64,000 bases of DNA, taken from Dichetophora obliterata (lineage: Eukaryota > Arthropoda > Insecta > Diptera > Sciomyzidae). The DNA is taken from contig OY986435.1 of the NCBI GenBank assembly GCA_963920525.1, forward strand, positions 221,644,899-221,708,898. Reading direction: 5' to 3'. The translations under genes were made by a program, and so were the position numbers. Position 1 is the first letter of the stretch. Every line of letters begins with the position of its first letter. The notes beneath the pieces are model-generated. The model made no database searches. It was not told the DNA's origin and worked only from the letters and a program-made list of their open reading frames with translations. This document shows positions 10,955 through 22,683 of this stretch, piece after piece.

Positions 10955-11932
10955 ACGATGAACTTCAGCATTTGCTTCTCGTGTGAAACCAGCCAATGAT
11001 TTGTCAAAAGTCAACATTCAATGAGATGTTACTATTAAACTGACAAAGCACAAAATCAAAAACGCACATTTTAAAAACGTTTCTGCCACTTTGAAAATGT
11101 TGTTTCCTCTGTGTACGCTATACACATTGGCGCTGTTATCTACACAGACTTCAGAACTGACGGTGTTCAGTAGGTGGGCCTGTTCAGCAGGTGGGCATCC
11201 TCCCCTATATTTTAAAGTTTTTGTGTGAATCAATTTTTTTTATACTTATACAAACTTTGTTTTTTTAGTATTTTTTTTTTAATTTTAACATTGTTGATGT
11301 CTTTTTTAATTTAATATACACTTAAAAGTAATTTTGTTCCCTTTTAGTTTCGAAATCCCCTTTTTTTGCTACCTTTTAAAAATTGTCAACGTTAACACTG
11401 GTGCTCTCTTTATGTTTTGTAAGATCAATTGACGAGCAATTAATAAAAAAAAAGAAAAACAAAATGAGGCAAATGCTTTTGAGGAAACTCTATTACTATT
11501 TTCAGTGGAAAAAAATGTTTTAAATTTTCCTTTGCTGATCCATTTGGATCATTCATTGATCGCTTCTTTTTAGCTCCTCTGGCATATTATAGGAAGCGTT
11601 ACCCTTCCAAGGTCATGCAATGTTAATAGAGAACACAAAACACACTTAGCTTGGATCAAGAAGGAGCACTCCCAAATCGCTCCTAGGATGATCCACTTTT
11701 TTACTAGGTAGAAATAAACAACAGATATTTAAAACAATACTTCTATAGTTCCAAAGTTTTTTTCTTTTACGTTATTTTTTTTTATAAGGAATAACTGAAA
11801 TCAGTGTTTATTTTTATGAGAAAAAATGTCTAAATTATTTTCAACAGGAAACAATTTTAGACAAATCTCATCAAGCTGCATGGAAATATTAAAAAGCGAT
11901 GAAATGGTGTTGTTTAAAGCTATACCATAGTA
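10955..11932. other. AT-rich DNA, no recognised gene
   Basis: A short minus-strand frame at 11018-11233 has no motif. Small inverted repeats with GATCATT and GGATCA occur around 11545-11695. This is the upstream flank of the microprotein candidate. Confidence 0.4.
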
Positions 11933-12158
11933 ATGTCAGAAAGGAGGTAAGTTCTGAAAATATTTGAACAAATTACTTTTAGCTTTTGTTTCAACTTGCA
12001 GAGATTGCAGAGAGGAAGATAGGTGCCCCTGGAGTGCAAGATCGAGTCATGAGAAGGCGACTATTATATGTATATTCGCTATTGCTTGCATTTTTATTCT
12101 TGCAGTTGTCGCCTTAATTGTATACTTTTGCGTTTTTTATAGAACAAATAATGCTTGA
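11933..12158 (+). CDS. Candidate two-exon single-pass membrane microprotein (56 aa)
   Basis: Exon 1 is 11933-11946 (ATG TCA GAA AGG AG), followed by a consensus intron GTAAGT...TTGCAG (11947-12001), and exon 2 is 12002-12158. The spliced protein starts MSERRDCREEDRCPWSARSS, then has one hydrophobic helix of about 25 residues (IICIFAIACIFILAVVALIV) and ends YFCVFYRTNNA. The N-terminal part is charged and holds two Cys, so a small membrane protein with a hydrophilic N-terminus is likely; topology is not determined. An AATAAA lies shortly after the stop, near 12173. No family is recognised. The match between splice sites, reading frame and a clean helix supports a real gene, but a chance open frame cannot be excluded without transcripts. 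Confidence 0.4.
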
Positions 12159-12212
12159 AAATGTTGTGCCTCAAAATAAAAAACTAAGAACTACAATTTT
12201 TTCATGCTTATT

Positions 12213-12437
12213 CAGCCCGATTCTGAATAATTTTTCCGTGGATTTGGAAAAGAGAGTTTTAATTTTGAAGATAGAGTTCAAGAACCTTTTGGAAATTTTT
12301 AGTGCAAATTTGTTCATCAAACGACAATATTCATGAGTGTAAGATTTGCAAAAAAATTGATTTGTCCTTATCTGCCATCCTTAAAATGAAAACTCCCTTT
12401 TCCGATTACCCGGAAAAAATTATTCAGGATCGCGCTG
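12213..12437. mobile_element. Short MITE with CAGCCCGATTCTGAATAA-type ends
   Basis: The inverted ends share about 26 bp with a few mismatches (left CAGCCCGATTCTGAATAATT, right inverse CAGCGCGATCCTGAATAATT). ATT flanks both sides, giving a likely 3-bp duplication. It lies just downstream of the microprotein candidate. The terminal motif resembles the larger MITE at 29969-30504. Confidence 0.6.
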
Positions 12438-12960
12438 ATTGTAAAATCTAATCCTAAAGGTTGAAACATAGGTAGGATGTTTCCCAGTGAACCAAAACAA
12501 TATATTTTGAATTCATATATGAACCTTTTCGGGTAGAAAAGTTCATTTTAGGCACTCATAAATGAACCCTTTTGGACTCATGCGTCGAAGTAATATGCCT
12601 CACAAAAGCAAACCTTTTTTTCTTCAGAAATAAGGTAAAAATATAATCATTAGTTGTACTTTTTTTTGGAAACCAGTTGAAAAAGGAATTATTGTTATAA
12701 GTTATTTTTCGGCACTTAGAAATAAGCCATTTTGAACTCATTCGCCGGAATGAATTGCCTTTCAAAAAAGAAACTTTTTTTGTTCAAAAGCGAGTTACAA
12801 AATGCCATAGAAAAGCACTTTTTCGGCACTCAGAAATTAATCTTTTTAATCATAAATTGTCTTATTATTGCATATCGATAATATGCTAAAAAATATATGA
12901 TAATGTTAACAAATTCTTTTCGTTTTATTTGAACGTTTTATTTGAATTGATCGCAGAACT
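12438..12960. other. AT-rich DNA with short repeated phrases
   Basis: Phrases such as GGCACTCA-x-AAATGAAC and TTTTGGACTCAT recur in degenerate form. No gene seen. Confidence 0.35.
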
Positions 12961-13214
12961 ACAGTGGCTCACAACGTAAGTCGGGCAGGCATTCCTTAGT
13001 ACTTTCGCATTGGTTTCAGAAATGAAAATGTAAGAAAAAACTTGGAGTAAATATTTTTTTCAAAATGTTATTTATTGGTGAGCAAAATTAAACAGAAACA
13101 TAGTTGAAAAATTAGAACATAACGGTAAAACAAAATTAAATCAAACCAAAGCTTTAAAAACGAACTCACATTGAAAGTCGGGCAGATAGGAAATTCAATG
13201 CTAAAACTACGAAT

Positions 13215-13763
13215 TTAATATTTTTTTGCCAATTTTTTTTCTTTAATGACTGCTTGCATAATTTTTGGCACGGGTGAAAACAATTTTTTTCGAACATCAG
13301 CTCCATTCTGATTCCACTCTTCACTTAGCATACTTTTTAATACATCTTTAGTTGCCCATCCCTGATACTGCACTCTGGGTTCAAGTTCATCCCATAGATG
13401 TTCTATAATACTTTAATCTGGGCCTTGTGAGGTTGTTTTTATGACATTTGGATAAATATCAAATACACAATTCTTTACCAAGAGCGTCGTATGTTTCAGG
13501 TCATTGTCTTGGTAAAACTCAAAATTGTCTGCAATTCCTTATTTACCCACACTTTCTTTAACGTGCGCCATGAGAATGTCAGGGAACATATTTTTGTCCA
13601 TTATATCTTCAATAAAATTTATCCTTCCAACATCAGACGCAGCCCCAAACCATGACTGATTCTCTACCTTGCTTAACCGTATGTTTAAAATTTTAATTGC
13701 AAAATTTTTCATTCGGTTTCCGCCCTCCATTTGAGCCAAATAAATTAAATTAACTCTCATCGG
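13215..13763 (-). pseudogene. Tc1-like transposase, C-terminal half
   Basis: Minus-strand frames encode FNLFGSNGGRKPNEKF, HTVKQGRESVMVWGC, then ASDVGRINFIEDIMDKNMF, NFEFYQDNDLKHTT with the second catalytic Asp, and IIEHLWDELEPRVQYQG with the catalytic Glu, ending in KKLAKKY and a stop at 13215. In-frame stops occur after FCN and before SIIEHLW, and a frameshift follows VWGC. The first Asp box lies in the missing or interrupted middle. It joins the N-terminal half at 16130-16587 once the intervening insertions are disregarded. Confidence 0.7.
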
Positions 13764-14171
13764 GAACCTTTAACATCGGGAACATTTAATAAATGTTTAT
13801 AATTAAAAAGTGCTAAATATCCCAATTTATTCTGTTAACCTATTAACCTTACTCAGTTGACTTCGTCTATTAGTCGGTGTCGGTTGTGTTAATTTGTTTT
13901 AATAAGTGTACTTTTTGTTTGTTAATTTTATTCTGAAACTTGTAACAGTGGTTTTATCTTATGGCTGAGGTCAGCTCAGCCGTGCCAGGATCGAGTGAAA
14001 GATCCACAAACTTTCATCAAATGAGAACACAGTCGGTGTTGGTTTTAAAATTACAATTTCAAGTTTTATTGAGACTTGTTCCTTAATATTACTTAATGCA
14101 GCGTAACGTCAGCAGTTTGGGTGAATGTAAGCGGTCGAATGGTCAGAGGTTGTAGGTTCAGCTGGCGGCAA

Positions 14172-14530
14172 AATCGGTATTCGGTGAATCGGTAATTCGG
14201 TAGATTGGTATTCGGTAATCGGTAGATCGGTAAATCGGTGAAACGGTGAGTCGGTGAATCGGTTAATAGGTAAACGGTGATTCGGTAATCGGTAGATCGG
14301 TAATCGGTAGATCGGTAAATCGGTGAATCGGTAATTCGGTAAATCGGTATTCGGTAGATCGGTAAATCGGTGAATAGGTAATCGGTAATTCGGTAATCGA
14401 TATATCGGTAATCGGTAGATCGGTATATCGGTAAATCGGTGAATAGGTGAATCGGTAATCAGTAATCGGTTATTCGGTAGATCGGTAATCGGTAGATCGG
14501 TATTCGGTATATCGGTGAACCGGTGAAAAG
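14172..14530. repeat. CGGTAATCGGTAGAT-type minisatellite
   Basis: Dozens of 7-9-bp variants of CGGTAAAT/CGGTAGAT/CGGTGAAT follow each other. All minus-strand frames are largely open because stops are rare in the repeat, which yields apparent proteins rich in DLPIYRL. This is repeat translation, not a gene. Confidence 0.9.
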
Positions 14531-14630
14531 GTGAGTCCTGCCGGTGCCCCTGAAGCAAAACTCCTTATTAATATTAGAAACAACCAGAAGGAGTCATTGA
14601 AATATATAGTCAATAAGAAAGTTAATAATA

Positions 14631-15010
14631 TATGCCGACTGCGTTGGACGAACCAAAGATTGGTTCTCACCGCAAGTGCGACTTTCAAACAGAGACTCAA
14701 AGGGAAAAACGAGCAAGCTGGCTCGCCATCGAATCCCTGCGACAAAACCCAAGCAAACCCCCATTAGAGTATGCCGACTGCGTTGGACGAACCAAAGACT
14801 GGTTCTCACCGCAAGTGCGATACCTCAAACAGAGACTCAAAGGGAAGAACCAGCAAGCTAGCTCGCCATTGAGTCACTGCGACCAAAAATATAGAGTATG
14901 CCGACTGCGTTGGACGAACCACGGAATGGTTCTCACCGCAAGTGCGACATCTCAAACAGAGACTCTAAGGGAAGAACCAGCAAGCTGGCTCGCCATAGAG
15001 TCACTTCTTC
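14631..15010 (+). repeat. Three tandem copies of a ~130-138-bp unit
   Basis: Units start at about 14631, 14769 and 14898, each with ATGCCGACTGCGTTGGACGA, a GGTTCTCACCGCAAGTGCGA block, CAGAGACTC and GCTCGCCAT. They are highly similar to each other, so the amplification is fairly recent. Its GC content is higher than its surroundings. It may belong to the untranslated part of a retroelement, but no terminal repeat was identified. Confidence 0.8.
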
Positions 15011-15339
15011 AAGCTTGCCTGAAGCAAAGCTGCTTTGGTTGGTTCTGTGTCGCCGTTTTATTTGATATGGCGTGAAAAGAAGTTGGGAATTATACGTTCG
15101 GTTATTAGCTTTCTTTATCTTTGGCCTGCCTGGTTATTTTTATGGAGTCATGAGTAGGTATGTAGCGTGTGTCGGTATATATGGTCTGGTGTCGTAGTAC
15201 GGTTGTGTGTTGTCGCTGTTTTGTCTGGAATAAGTGATGTGTGTCGGTCGGTAGCTGCTTTAATATTTATATTATATTTAATTCTTATAATGGGTAACTA
15301 GAATCGAAATATTTAAGTAATAAAAAATCTAAATCTTTT

Positions 15340-15990
15340 ATAAGTCCTATTTATAAAAAAGGTTGTAGGAATGATGTAAACAACTATAGGCCTATCGCTA
15401 AACTCTCATCGATTCCAAAACTTTTCGAGCGGCTCGTGTATGATCGTGTGAAGATCCACTGTGTCTAATCTCCTCAATTAGCAGTATTACCTGTAGGTGA
15501 CACCCCCTTTACAGAAAAAATAAGGGATGTACTTTTTTTTTCTTATTTTTTATGTTTTGAATATCTAAACATGTCAATTAACACAAAAAAAATAATATTC
15601 TGCTATCAGGCAGACGCATGGGAATTGACGGGTTAGTCTGCTGATATCGTCTACTTACACCAACTCATAACTGGTGTTTTCGATTCACCGGAACTCCTAA
15701 CTCTTATAAATTTAAACACTAACCGTAGAAGCAGTAGAAACGCTAACAATTTAATTTACTTACCTTTTAGTAGCACAAATTATATGGCTACTGCTCCTTT
15801 AAATCGCATGAGTACCTTTGGTAGCAACTGTAGCTTTTTTGATGTTAACTTATCGAAAGGTCAACTCAAAAGTAGATTGAAAACTAATGTATGATTAGAT
15901 CTATGTTAACGCATGGTTCGTTGTTATGTCTTGTGTTGTCCCTGAGCCCAACCCATATTATGGTGGGTAAATTTTTCTCACTTTGGATTG
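15340..15990 (+). pseudogene. Jockey-like LINE fragments (RT piece joined to 3' ORF end)
   Basis: At 15350-15460 the plus strand gives SPIYKKGCRNDVNNYRPIAK and LSSIPKLFERLVYDRV, a typical RT start of domain 1-2. After a gap, 15610-15890 gives YLPFSSTNYMATAPLNRMST and FDVNLSKGQLKSRLKTN, which is the usual C-terminus of such ORFs. The middle of RT including YADD is missing, so this copy has an internal deletion. It is related to the longer copy at 22684-26000. Confidence 0.65.
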
Positions 15991-16129
15991 TTTTGGACCA
16001 CTTTTATCTATGTATATCGTTGAGATATTTCAATGATATTAAGTTGGTTCTTAAGATAGTCTAATGTGGAGAAAGTGCGAAAAAGCTGTAGTAGTAATGA
16101 ACTCTATTGTTATTGCAAATACAGAATGA

Positions 16130-16587
16130 AAAGTCTATCGTCATTTGCTCACGCACAAAATTGAGGAGTTCTTTTATATTTTTCTTGCTAGTACATGGAT
16201 TTTTTCGTGCTACTCTTCTATCTAATCAATTTTTTTCTCAAAACTCTTCAAATTGTTTCTGAGTGTACTCTCTTTTTCAAATTGAGTTTTAACATGACCT
16301 CTAGTTTTGTGTCAGATAAAAATGGGTCTTTTATTATTTCTCTTCAAACATTCCTTTAATTTTTGGAGCTAAATAAGTTTATTTTTAGCTACTGTACGTT
16401 CCTTATTGCATAATTTCTTATCTTGTATATAACGCTTGATTGTGCATTGCTGATTTACTTTTTAAGAATATTTGTGAAATTTTTCGCTCAGATTTTTCTT
16501 TCAAATAATGATCTATCACGAGCTGCCTTTCTGCTAGTGTTGATTAATTCACTTTTCGAGAAATGTTTATTTTTTTAAGTTTTGCAT
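16130..16587 (-). pseudogene. Tc1-like transposase, N-terminal half
   Basis: Minus strand starting near 16587 gives MQNLKKINISRKVN, a stop, then STLAERQLVIDHYLKEKSER and KISQIFLKSKSAMHN, which resembles the first helix-turn-helix of Tc1 transposases. Further decayed pieces follow until about 16130. Several stops and frameshifts are present. It is the partner of 13215-13763. Confidence 0.55.
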
Positions 16588-16876
16588 TTGACTGAAGTTA
16601 TTCCAACAGTAATAAAAAGTTTAAAGCAGGAATAACGGCTTTACGGACCATAATTTTTATTTTTACTTTACTTGCCCGACTTTCGATGTGAGCTCGTTTT
16701 TATGGGTTTGTTTCGATTTAAATTTGTTACACCGTTATGTTCTAATTTTTTAATTATGTTTGTGTTTAATTCTGTTTACCAAAAAATAATGTTTTGAAAA
16801 AAATATATATTGCAATTTTCTTCATACATTTTTAAGTGCAAAGAAATACCTGCCCGACTTTCGTTGTGAGCCACTG

Positions 16877-19145
16877 TAAATTAATTTGGAGTTAGAAAAC
16901 GATAAAATTATAACTAAAACGAAAACTTTATGGGGGTCTTGAAAAATTTTTTAGATGGAAACAAAATTTAATGAATTCACTCCTATCAAGGATGTGGATC
17001 GAAGATAGATCTACTAATTAAAAAACATAAATTAGAAAAAAGTTTTACCCAAAAACGTACGCAAACTCACTTTACGCTTGTGGTTCAATAAGAATATGAA
17101 CATTTTATGATTGTTTTTTTAACTCATTTAAGAAAGTGGAACAGTTTCATTTATTATTCATTTCTAAACTTATTTATGAATAAAAAATGGTTAATTTATA
17201 AGTAACCGTTTCCTACTAAAATGAAAAAAAAAAAATGTTTCTTTTTCGGCTCAAAATAAGTTTAACAATTTTGCAAAAGAATTAAATTTTTTTATGGAAA
17301 ATATTTTGACGATTTTAATCTTCTCTAGCAAGAACAATGATCATACAAATATAAAAAAAAAACAAAACTTCACTAAAAATATTTCTACCCGAAAACATAC
17401 TCAAAACTATCACTTTACGCAAAACCTTCGCATATAAAGTAAATAACCTTTGTTGTTTATAAAATCAAACATTTATGCCATTCTAAAAGAGTTTAAATAG
17501 TCCTAGAAAAACATTTAATGCCCATGATTTAGCTTCACGACTTCGCTTTTATTCAGCCCTATTCTTTAAAACTGTCGACACAGAGTTGTTAATGTTAGTT
17601 TTCGTTTTCACAAAGACAAACTTTTTTAATATTTTAGACCATTTCAATGCAAATGCATGCTCTCATCTTCAATATTTACAATCATATGAAACTTCCTCTG
17701 ATGTCTTCGTACTTTATTTTAAAAAATGGAACTACCTTTTACAATTTCGAATGCGACGGATCTTGGAAAAGGGCTTATTGTGAATTAAAATCTGTTGACA
17801 CAGCTTCACAAGCTACTCAGTGCTCTTTACACTGATGCTGATACTGATATCCAAAAATTAAACAACACTCATTCTCTACTTATAAGGCAAAATAGTGTTC
17901 ATTATCAATCTCATCGGAATACTATTACCTTTTATCAATCCCTGCTCATAAAGCTTAAAAGCGAATATCTAATGTTAAAGAAAAATTTTAAACATTACCC
18001 ACCCTTTTAGGTAAAAGGTTAGGGTGCGTAACCACAAAGTAAGCAGATACCATTACCACAAGTCGAGGGGCGGTTCGCGCAATTTACTGCTCTTCCGACT
18101 CATTTGTAATGAAACAGAAGTTGGGAAATTTGACACCAACCCTACAGGTGGGGGAAGGGGTGGCTTGTGGGGTTAAGGAAAATTCATTTGAAATAAAATA
18201 ATTTGTCACAACAATTTTTAATGTTGGTTAATCATAGTGAAAAACAACAACATGTCTTTAAAGTCAGCAACAGCAACAGCAGCAGCAGCAGCAGCAGCAG
18301 TAGCAGCTTCAAGTGTCACAAACACCGCTCATTAGCAAGTGTTTAAATATTTGTATCCATTGTTGTTGATGATGAACGAAAGAAGCATGGTGCTGGTATG
18401 CAAATCATGCAGCAGACCTCATCACAGCATGTTGCTTCGCCCTTCAAAATGTGGTTAAGACTTTTTTAATGATCATGTTGCCGGTTTCAGTTTTTATTAA
18501 GTTGTTGTTTCCTGCCCAGCGAAGCAGCAACAGTCAATTAGCAGCATTCGAAGAGCTTTTGACCTGCGTTTAAGATACTCTACTATTATAGCTTCAACAA
18601 GTTTTAACGGGAAAAAAATCTTAATGTGCAAGTTAAGGACCTAATAAAAAAATTCTTTCGAAAGAAAGTGGCTAAAAAGAAAACTCACTTAACCCGTTGC
18701 TAACTGTGATAATTTTTTCATCTTAGAACTTTTACTTTGCTTTTTACGTCATTTCAGATTGCTTGCTTTATTGAAATTTAAAATTGGCTTCAATATTCAA
18801 TCAGAATAAGGTTAAGTATATGTATATTTGACATATCCTTATTTTATGTAAACAAACACATATTCTCTCTCTGAAATTAATGGCAAATTGGGTTGTGCAG
18901 TCTTTTAAAAAATAAGTATCATTTCAGTGTTTCGCTGCGATTTTTTTTTTTAAAGTAGTTCTTCTTTTGTTACACTTTTTTTAAAATACCATGCTTTTTC
19001 ACTACATTTAAAGGAGATTAAAATCCTTTAAATAAATTAAAAAAGGAGATCGGTTAAAATTAAGGTATATTTTAGAAGATTTTTTTTAAAAAGTATAACA
19101 TATATTCGAAAAACTTAATTTGCGTGTTAGCATACATTCTGTATA
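16877..19145. other. AT-rich intergenic DNA with a CAG/GCA triplet run
   Basis: A CAGCAA/CAG tract lies at about 18268-18306. It would encode alanines in a 27-codon frame starting MSLKSATATA, which is too short to call. TTCTACCCGAAAACATACTC-like phrases recur near 17045 and 17383. A CAGCCCTATTCT motif, like a MITE end, lies at about 17549. No gene is seen. Confidence 0.4.
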
Positions 19146-19147
19146 TA

Positions 19148-20452
19148 AAGGGTGTCCCAACAAGAACGCAATTTTTAAATTTGGCGCCATTCGAAGTGTC
19201 ATTGTTTGACATTTGAACAATTGTTATTGTTTGCTAGTAGAAGGTACGAGGTTAGTAAAAATGGAGCGCTACACGAATGATCAACGCATTCTCATTGTGA
19301 AATTGTTTTACCAAAATGGTGAAAGTTTTGCGGCTACAGTTCGCAAATTGCGATCAATTTGGGGTCACAATAATGCTCCAAAAGAGTCAACTGTAAAGAG
19401 ATTAATGGATAAATTTGCCGAAACCGGGTCTGTTAGTGATGTAAAGACAACAACGCGCCTTCGACCAGGTCGATCGACCGAAAATGTCGCAGCTGTACGT
19501 GATGATGTCGCTCAAACTCCATCCACCTCAATTCGACACCGAGCTCAGCAAATTGGTGTCTCCAAATCCACTATGCAGCGAATTTTGACGAAAGATTTGC
19601 ATCTTCATGCATACAAAGTGCAATTGACTCAGGAACTGAAGCCAGCTGACCATGGACAGCGAAGGGAGTTCGTTAATTGGGTATTGGAGAGACAACATGA
19701 ATATGCTGATTTTGCCGCTAAAATCATCTTCAGTGACGAGGCCCTTTTCCATCTTGGTGGCTTCGTCAATAGGCAGAATTGTCGCATTTGGGGTGAGGAA
19801 AATCCTCGAGTGATTCACGAGGAGCAAATGCATCCTCAACGTGTCACTGTGTGGTGTGGTTTTTGGGCTGGAGGAATCATTGGACCTTTTTTTTTATGAA
19901 AATGAGGCAGGTCTAGCGCAAACAGTCAATGGTGTTCGGTATCGTGAAATGATAACCAGTTTTTTCTTGCCTAGAATTGAAGAAATGAATGTGGAGGGCA
20001 TGTGGTTCCAACAAGGCGGCGCCACATGTCATACAGCCAGAGAAATAATTCAATTGCTGCATCAGTCATTTCCCGGTCGTGTTATTTCGAGTTTTTGAGA
20101 TCAGAATTGGCCGCCTAGATAGTGCGATTTAACACCATTAGATTTTTTTCTTTGGGGTTTTTTGAAGTCGATGGTTTACGCGAATAAGCCGACGACGACT
20201 CAAGCCTTAAAAGAGGAAATTGAACGCTGCATTAATGAAATACCGCAGCATTTATGCAAAACGGTCATTGAAAATTTCATTAAAAGATCGCGTGTATGCC
20301 AGCAAAGCCGCGGCGGCCATCTGCACTATATATTGTTCCATACATAGCCTCATTCTGTCTACTTTACGATATAATAAAGTTTCACGATTTTTTTTTTAAA
20401 TATCTGTGTTTTATTTAAAATTTAAAAATTGCGCTCTTGTTGGGACACCCTT
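19148..20452 (+). mobile_element. Tc1/mariner-superfamily element (about 1.3 kb)
   Basis: The inverted ends AAGGGTGTCCCAACAAGAAC (left) and AAGGGTGTCCCAACAAGAGC (right, inverted) extend over about 34 bp and are flanked by TA on both sides (19146-19147, 20453-20454). The whole interior is the transposase pseudogene. Few changes separate the ends, so insertion is relatively young although the gene is dead. Confidence 0.85.
19261..20347 (+). pseudogene. Tc1/mariner-type transposase (DUF4817 + DDE_3 type), inactivated
   Basis: Starts MERYTNDQRILIVKLFYQNG at 19261. The N-terminal helix-turn-helix matches the DUF4817 type, followed by a second helix-turn-helix (TSIRHRAQQIGVSKSTMQRI). The first catalytic Asp is in IIFSDEALFHLGGF. 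A frameshift at a T run (about 19890) moves the frame to ENEAGLAQTVNGVRYREMI. The second catalytic Asp is lost: WFQQGGATCHTA has Gly where WFQQDGA is expected. The third acidic box CDLTPLDFFLWG is kept but preceded by two in-frame stops at 20096-20098 and 20138-20140. The last part runs to HYILFHT at 20347. The protein would have cut and joined the element's own ends; three kinds of damage show it cannot now. Confidence 0.85.
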
Positions 20453-20454
20453 TA

Positions 20455-21847
20455 TAAAGATGGTGCTGAAGTTGGTGTGCTTAAAAAATGATGAAAATTG
20501 ACCCACATCATAGCTCGGCTTAAGATTGTTTTAAAACAAACAAAAAAATGCATTTGAAAATAGACTTTTGAATGCACATCTTTTAACAAAATGAAATAAA
20601 AATTAAGAAAATGATGACGCGTAGAAAAAGTAGTAAAATTTATCTTATTTTTTAACCCTACTGTTGCGTGTAAAAACTTGACAAATTTTGCAAAGTCGCT
20701 CATTTTGATAAAAGATGTGAATTACATTACAAACAGATTAAAATGGAAAATATGAAAGGTTTTAAAAACAATGTTTCAACAAAAATGAGTTTAAAATTAC
20801 TCTGGTTAGTTAAAAGTACTCTGGCGCACCGGGTTTTTAGCACTGTAGAATCTGAATTTTAAGCGGATTTGATTGATTTTGATGATTTAAAAACAGCGTT
20901 TATGACAGGCAAGCTTAATTTTTATGAGCTAGATTTATGTAAGGAATACTATTCGCTGTGTAAATATGACTTATAATAAATAAGTTTTAGTGTTTTTATA
21001 TTGAAACTAAATATATAAAAAGTATTTTTTTTTATTTTCAAAAATATTTAAATAACTATATTCATACTGTTTGGAAGAAAGAACTACAAAAAGTTTGCAT
21101 CCCATAAATTTTATAATGAGAACCATGTTTTCAGTACGTTCTTTGATTCAAAGCTTAAAGTTTTGGAAATATTCGCATGTAAGGATTATTCATTTTCTGT
21201 GTACTGGGTAGTTCACACATTGCTTTTATTCTTAATATAATTTTGAGTGAAAACAAATAAGTTATAGAAAATGTAGTATAAAACGTAGTAGTCAAATGTA
21301 CTTTTGCATATTTCGTACTATGAAAAAGTTTCATATTCATGCAACCAAGTTCTTATTCTGATATTAAAAAATTGCTCTTTTGCTCTCCTCGCATTATTAG
21401 AGTATCTAAGTTCATTCTTGTGAACGTCAAATGGCTGCATAACCTATATGATTGAATCATGCTTCTGAATAGAGTTTTGAAAACCGGTTATTTTGAGTCG
21501 GGTTATTCGACATTTTTTGAATATTAGGGAAAGGGTACGGTTCTGGGCACCCTTTTGTTTTTGGCGCATAACTTTTGACCAAGTGCATATTATTCGGACA
21601 TATGGGCATTGATGGAAAGCTAGAGACCTTAGCTAACTACTAATGAAGGAACAAATATCGATTCCGTCAAAAAGAAAAAAAAAATTTTAACAAAAATTTT
21701 GTGAAGTGGTAATTTTTTGCTCGACTTTTGTTCGGTTGGAAATTTCGAAAATATGAAGAAAAACCACCACGAATATAGAAAAAAATTAAAGTTTAATTAT
21801 TGTTAAAGCCATCACTTGCATTATTCATCATCTGAAGCATAAAGTTT
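20455..21847. other. AT-rich DNA without a recognised gene
   Basis: Short minus-strand frames at 20452-20703 and 21155-21340 carry no motif. Nothing structured was seen. Confidence 0.35.
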
Positions 21848-21985
21848 TCATGTGGAAAAACTGGCGCACATGCCACCACACATAAGATGGTCCGGCCAAT
21901 CGCATTTTTTGCAGTTTATGGAGTTGGCGGCAGTGATTTTGCGTGGCAAGAGCTCCAAACAAATCAGGCAGAAATTCACATCATC
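21848..21985 (-). pseudogene. PHD-like zinc-finger fragment, probably transposon-derived
   Basis: The minus strand encodes DDVNFCLICLELLPRKITAA followed by NSINCKKCDWPDHLMCGGMC and a stop. The C-x2-C ... C-x2-C-x4-H-x2-C pattern resembles the PHD-like finger at the C-terminus of some insect transposases, especially pogo/jerky types. Only about 40 residues are open and stops flank them. A host PHD protein exon is an alternative. Confidence 0.35.
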
Positions 21986-22683
21986 GTCATAAAAAAACCA
22001 CTAAAATTGAAAACAATGTATAAAAACAGCAATAAAATACCATTAAAAAAAAGCGCCTGCAACCGAACTAATTTCACTGCCCACAACCGCATTTGGCAGC
22101 CATCTTGAGAAGTGGTGAATACATTTTTTGGAGTCAACATTCCAATGTGGCAGATTAGTGCAGTGGACTTAAGCTCCATTTATAAAGACTTTCTTTTTTT
22201 AGAAAATGTCAACTTGATCAAATCTCAGCCTTCAAAATAGAGCTTCCCCTCTTATGGAACAACTTACTTTCTTTCATAATCATGCAATATTAATTCTTGT
22301 TATAATTACCATTTTAGTTAGTTACATTATAATTTCATAAAACTTTAGTTGCAATCGATATTGAGTCACAAAGTGTATTCAAATCCTACCTCTGAAAAAG
22401 AAATTCTGTTTACTAGCTGTTTTCAGACTGCGGCCTTAACTAATTAAGCGGAGTTACTAACAATTTAGGTAGACAACTAGACCTAATTTTTTTCGGATTC
22501 AGATAACTGCGAAGTCTCTACAAGTAACCATGTTCTTTCAACACTCAATTAGTACCATTCACCACCATCTTCTTTCAGCTCTCTGCCTTATCATATCTTG
22601 TAACATTAATATCAAAAATACACACTTCGAGCTTCAACTTTTGGATAACTGATTTTGTAAAATTACAAATTTTATTCAGTGGA
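21986..22683. other. AT-rich DNA, possibly degraded LINE upstream sequence
   Basis: No readable gene. Its 3' side leads into the jockey-like LINE frame that opens near 22684. Confidence 0.3.

Larger units (their letters stand above)
12962..16876 (-). mobile_element. Tc1-like IR/DR element split by later insertions
   Basis: The outer ends are CAGTGGCTCACAACGTAAGT (12962) and its inverse ending at 16876, flanked by TA. Inner repeats of the same motif lie at about 13161-13185 (left) and 16672-16696 (right), giving the IR/DR layout of Minos- or Sleeping Beauty-like elements. Transposase halves sit next to each end (13215-13763 and 16130-16587), and about 2.4 kb of unrelated repeats separates them. 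Only the ends keep good similarity; the element is dead. Confidence 0.75.

Noticed and set aside
9410..10960. Target duplication GACGA around LINE copy 1
   Set aside because: Only 5 bp and not adjacent to the tail in a convincing way; could be chance.
13975..14100. Possible LTR-retrotransposon gag start (MAEVSSAVPGSSERS)
   Set aside because: No long terminal repeats, primer-binding site or further gag/pol motifs were found, and the frame ends soon.
14109..14558. 149-codon minus-strand open frame rich in DLPIYRLP
   Set aside because: It is translation of the CGGTAAAT-type minisatellite. Stops are rare in the repeat in several frames, and composition and phase follow the DNA repeat, not a protein.
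18256..18336. Short alanine-rich frame over a CAG/GCA run
   Set aside because: Only 27 codons, driven by a microsatellite, no splice or promoter evidence.
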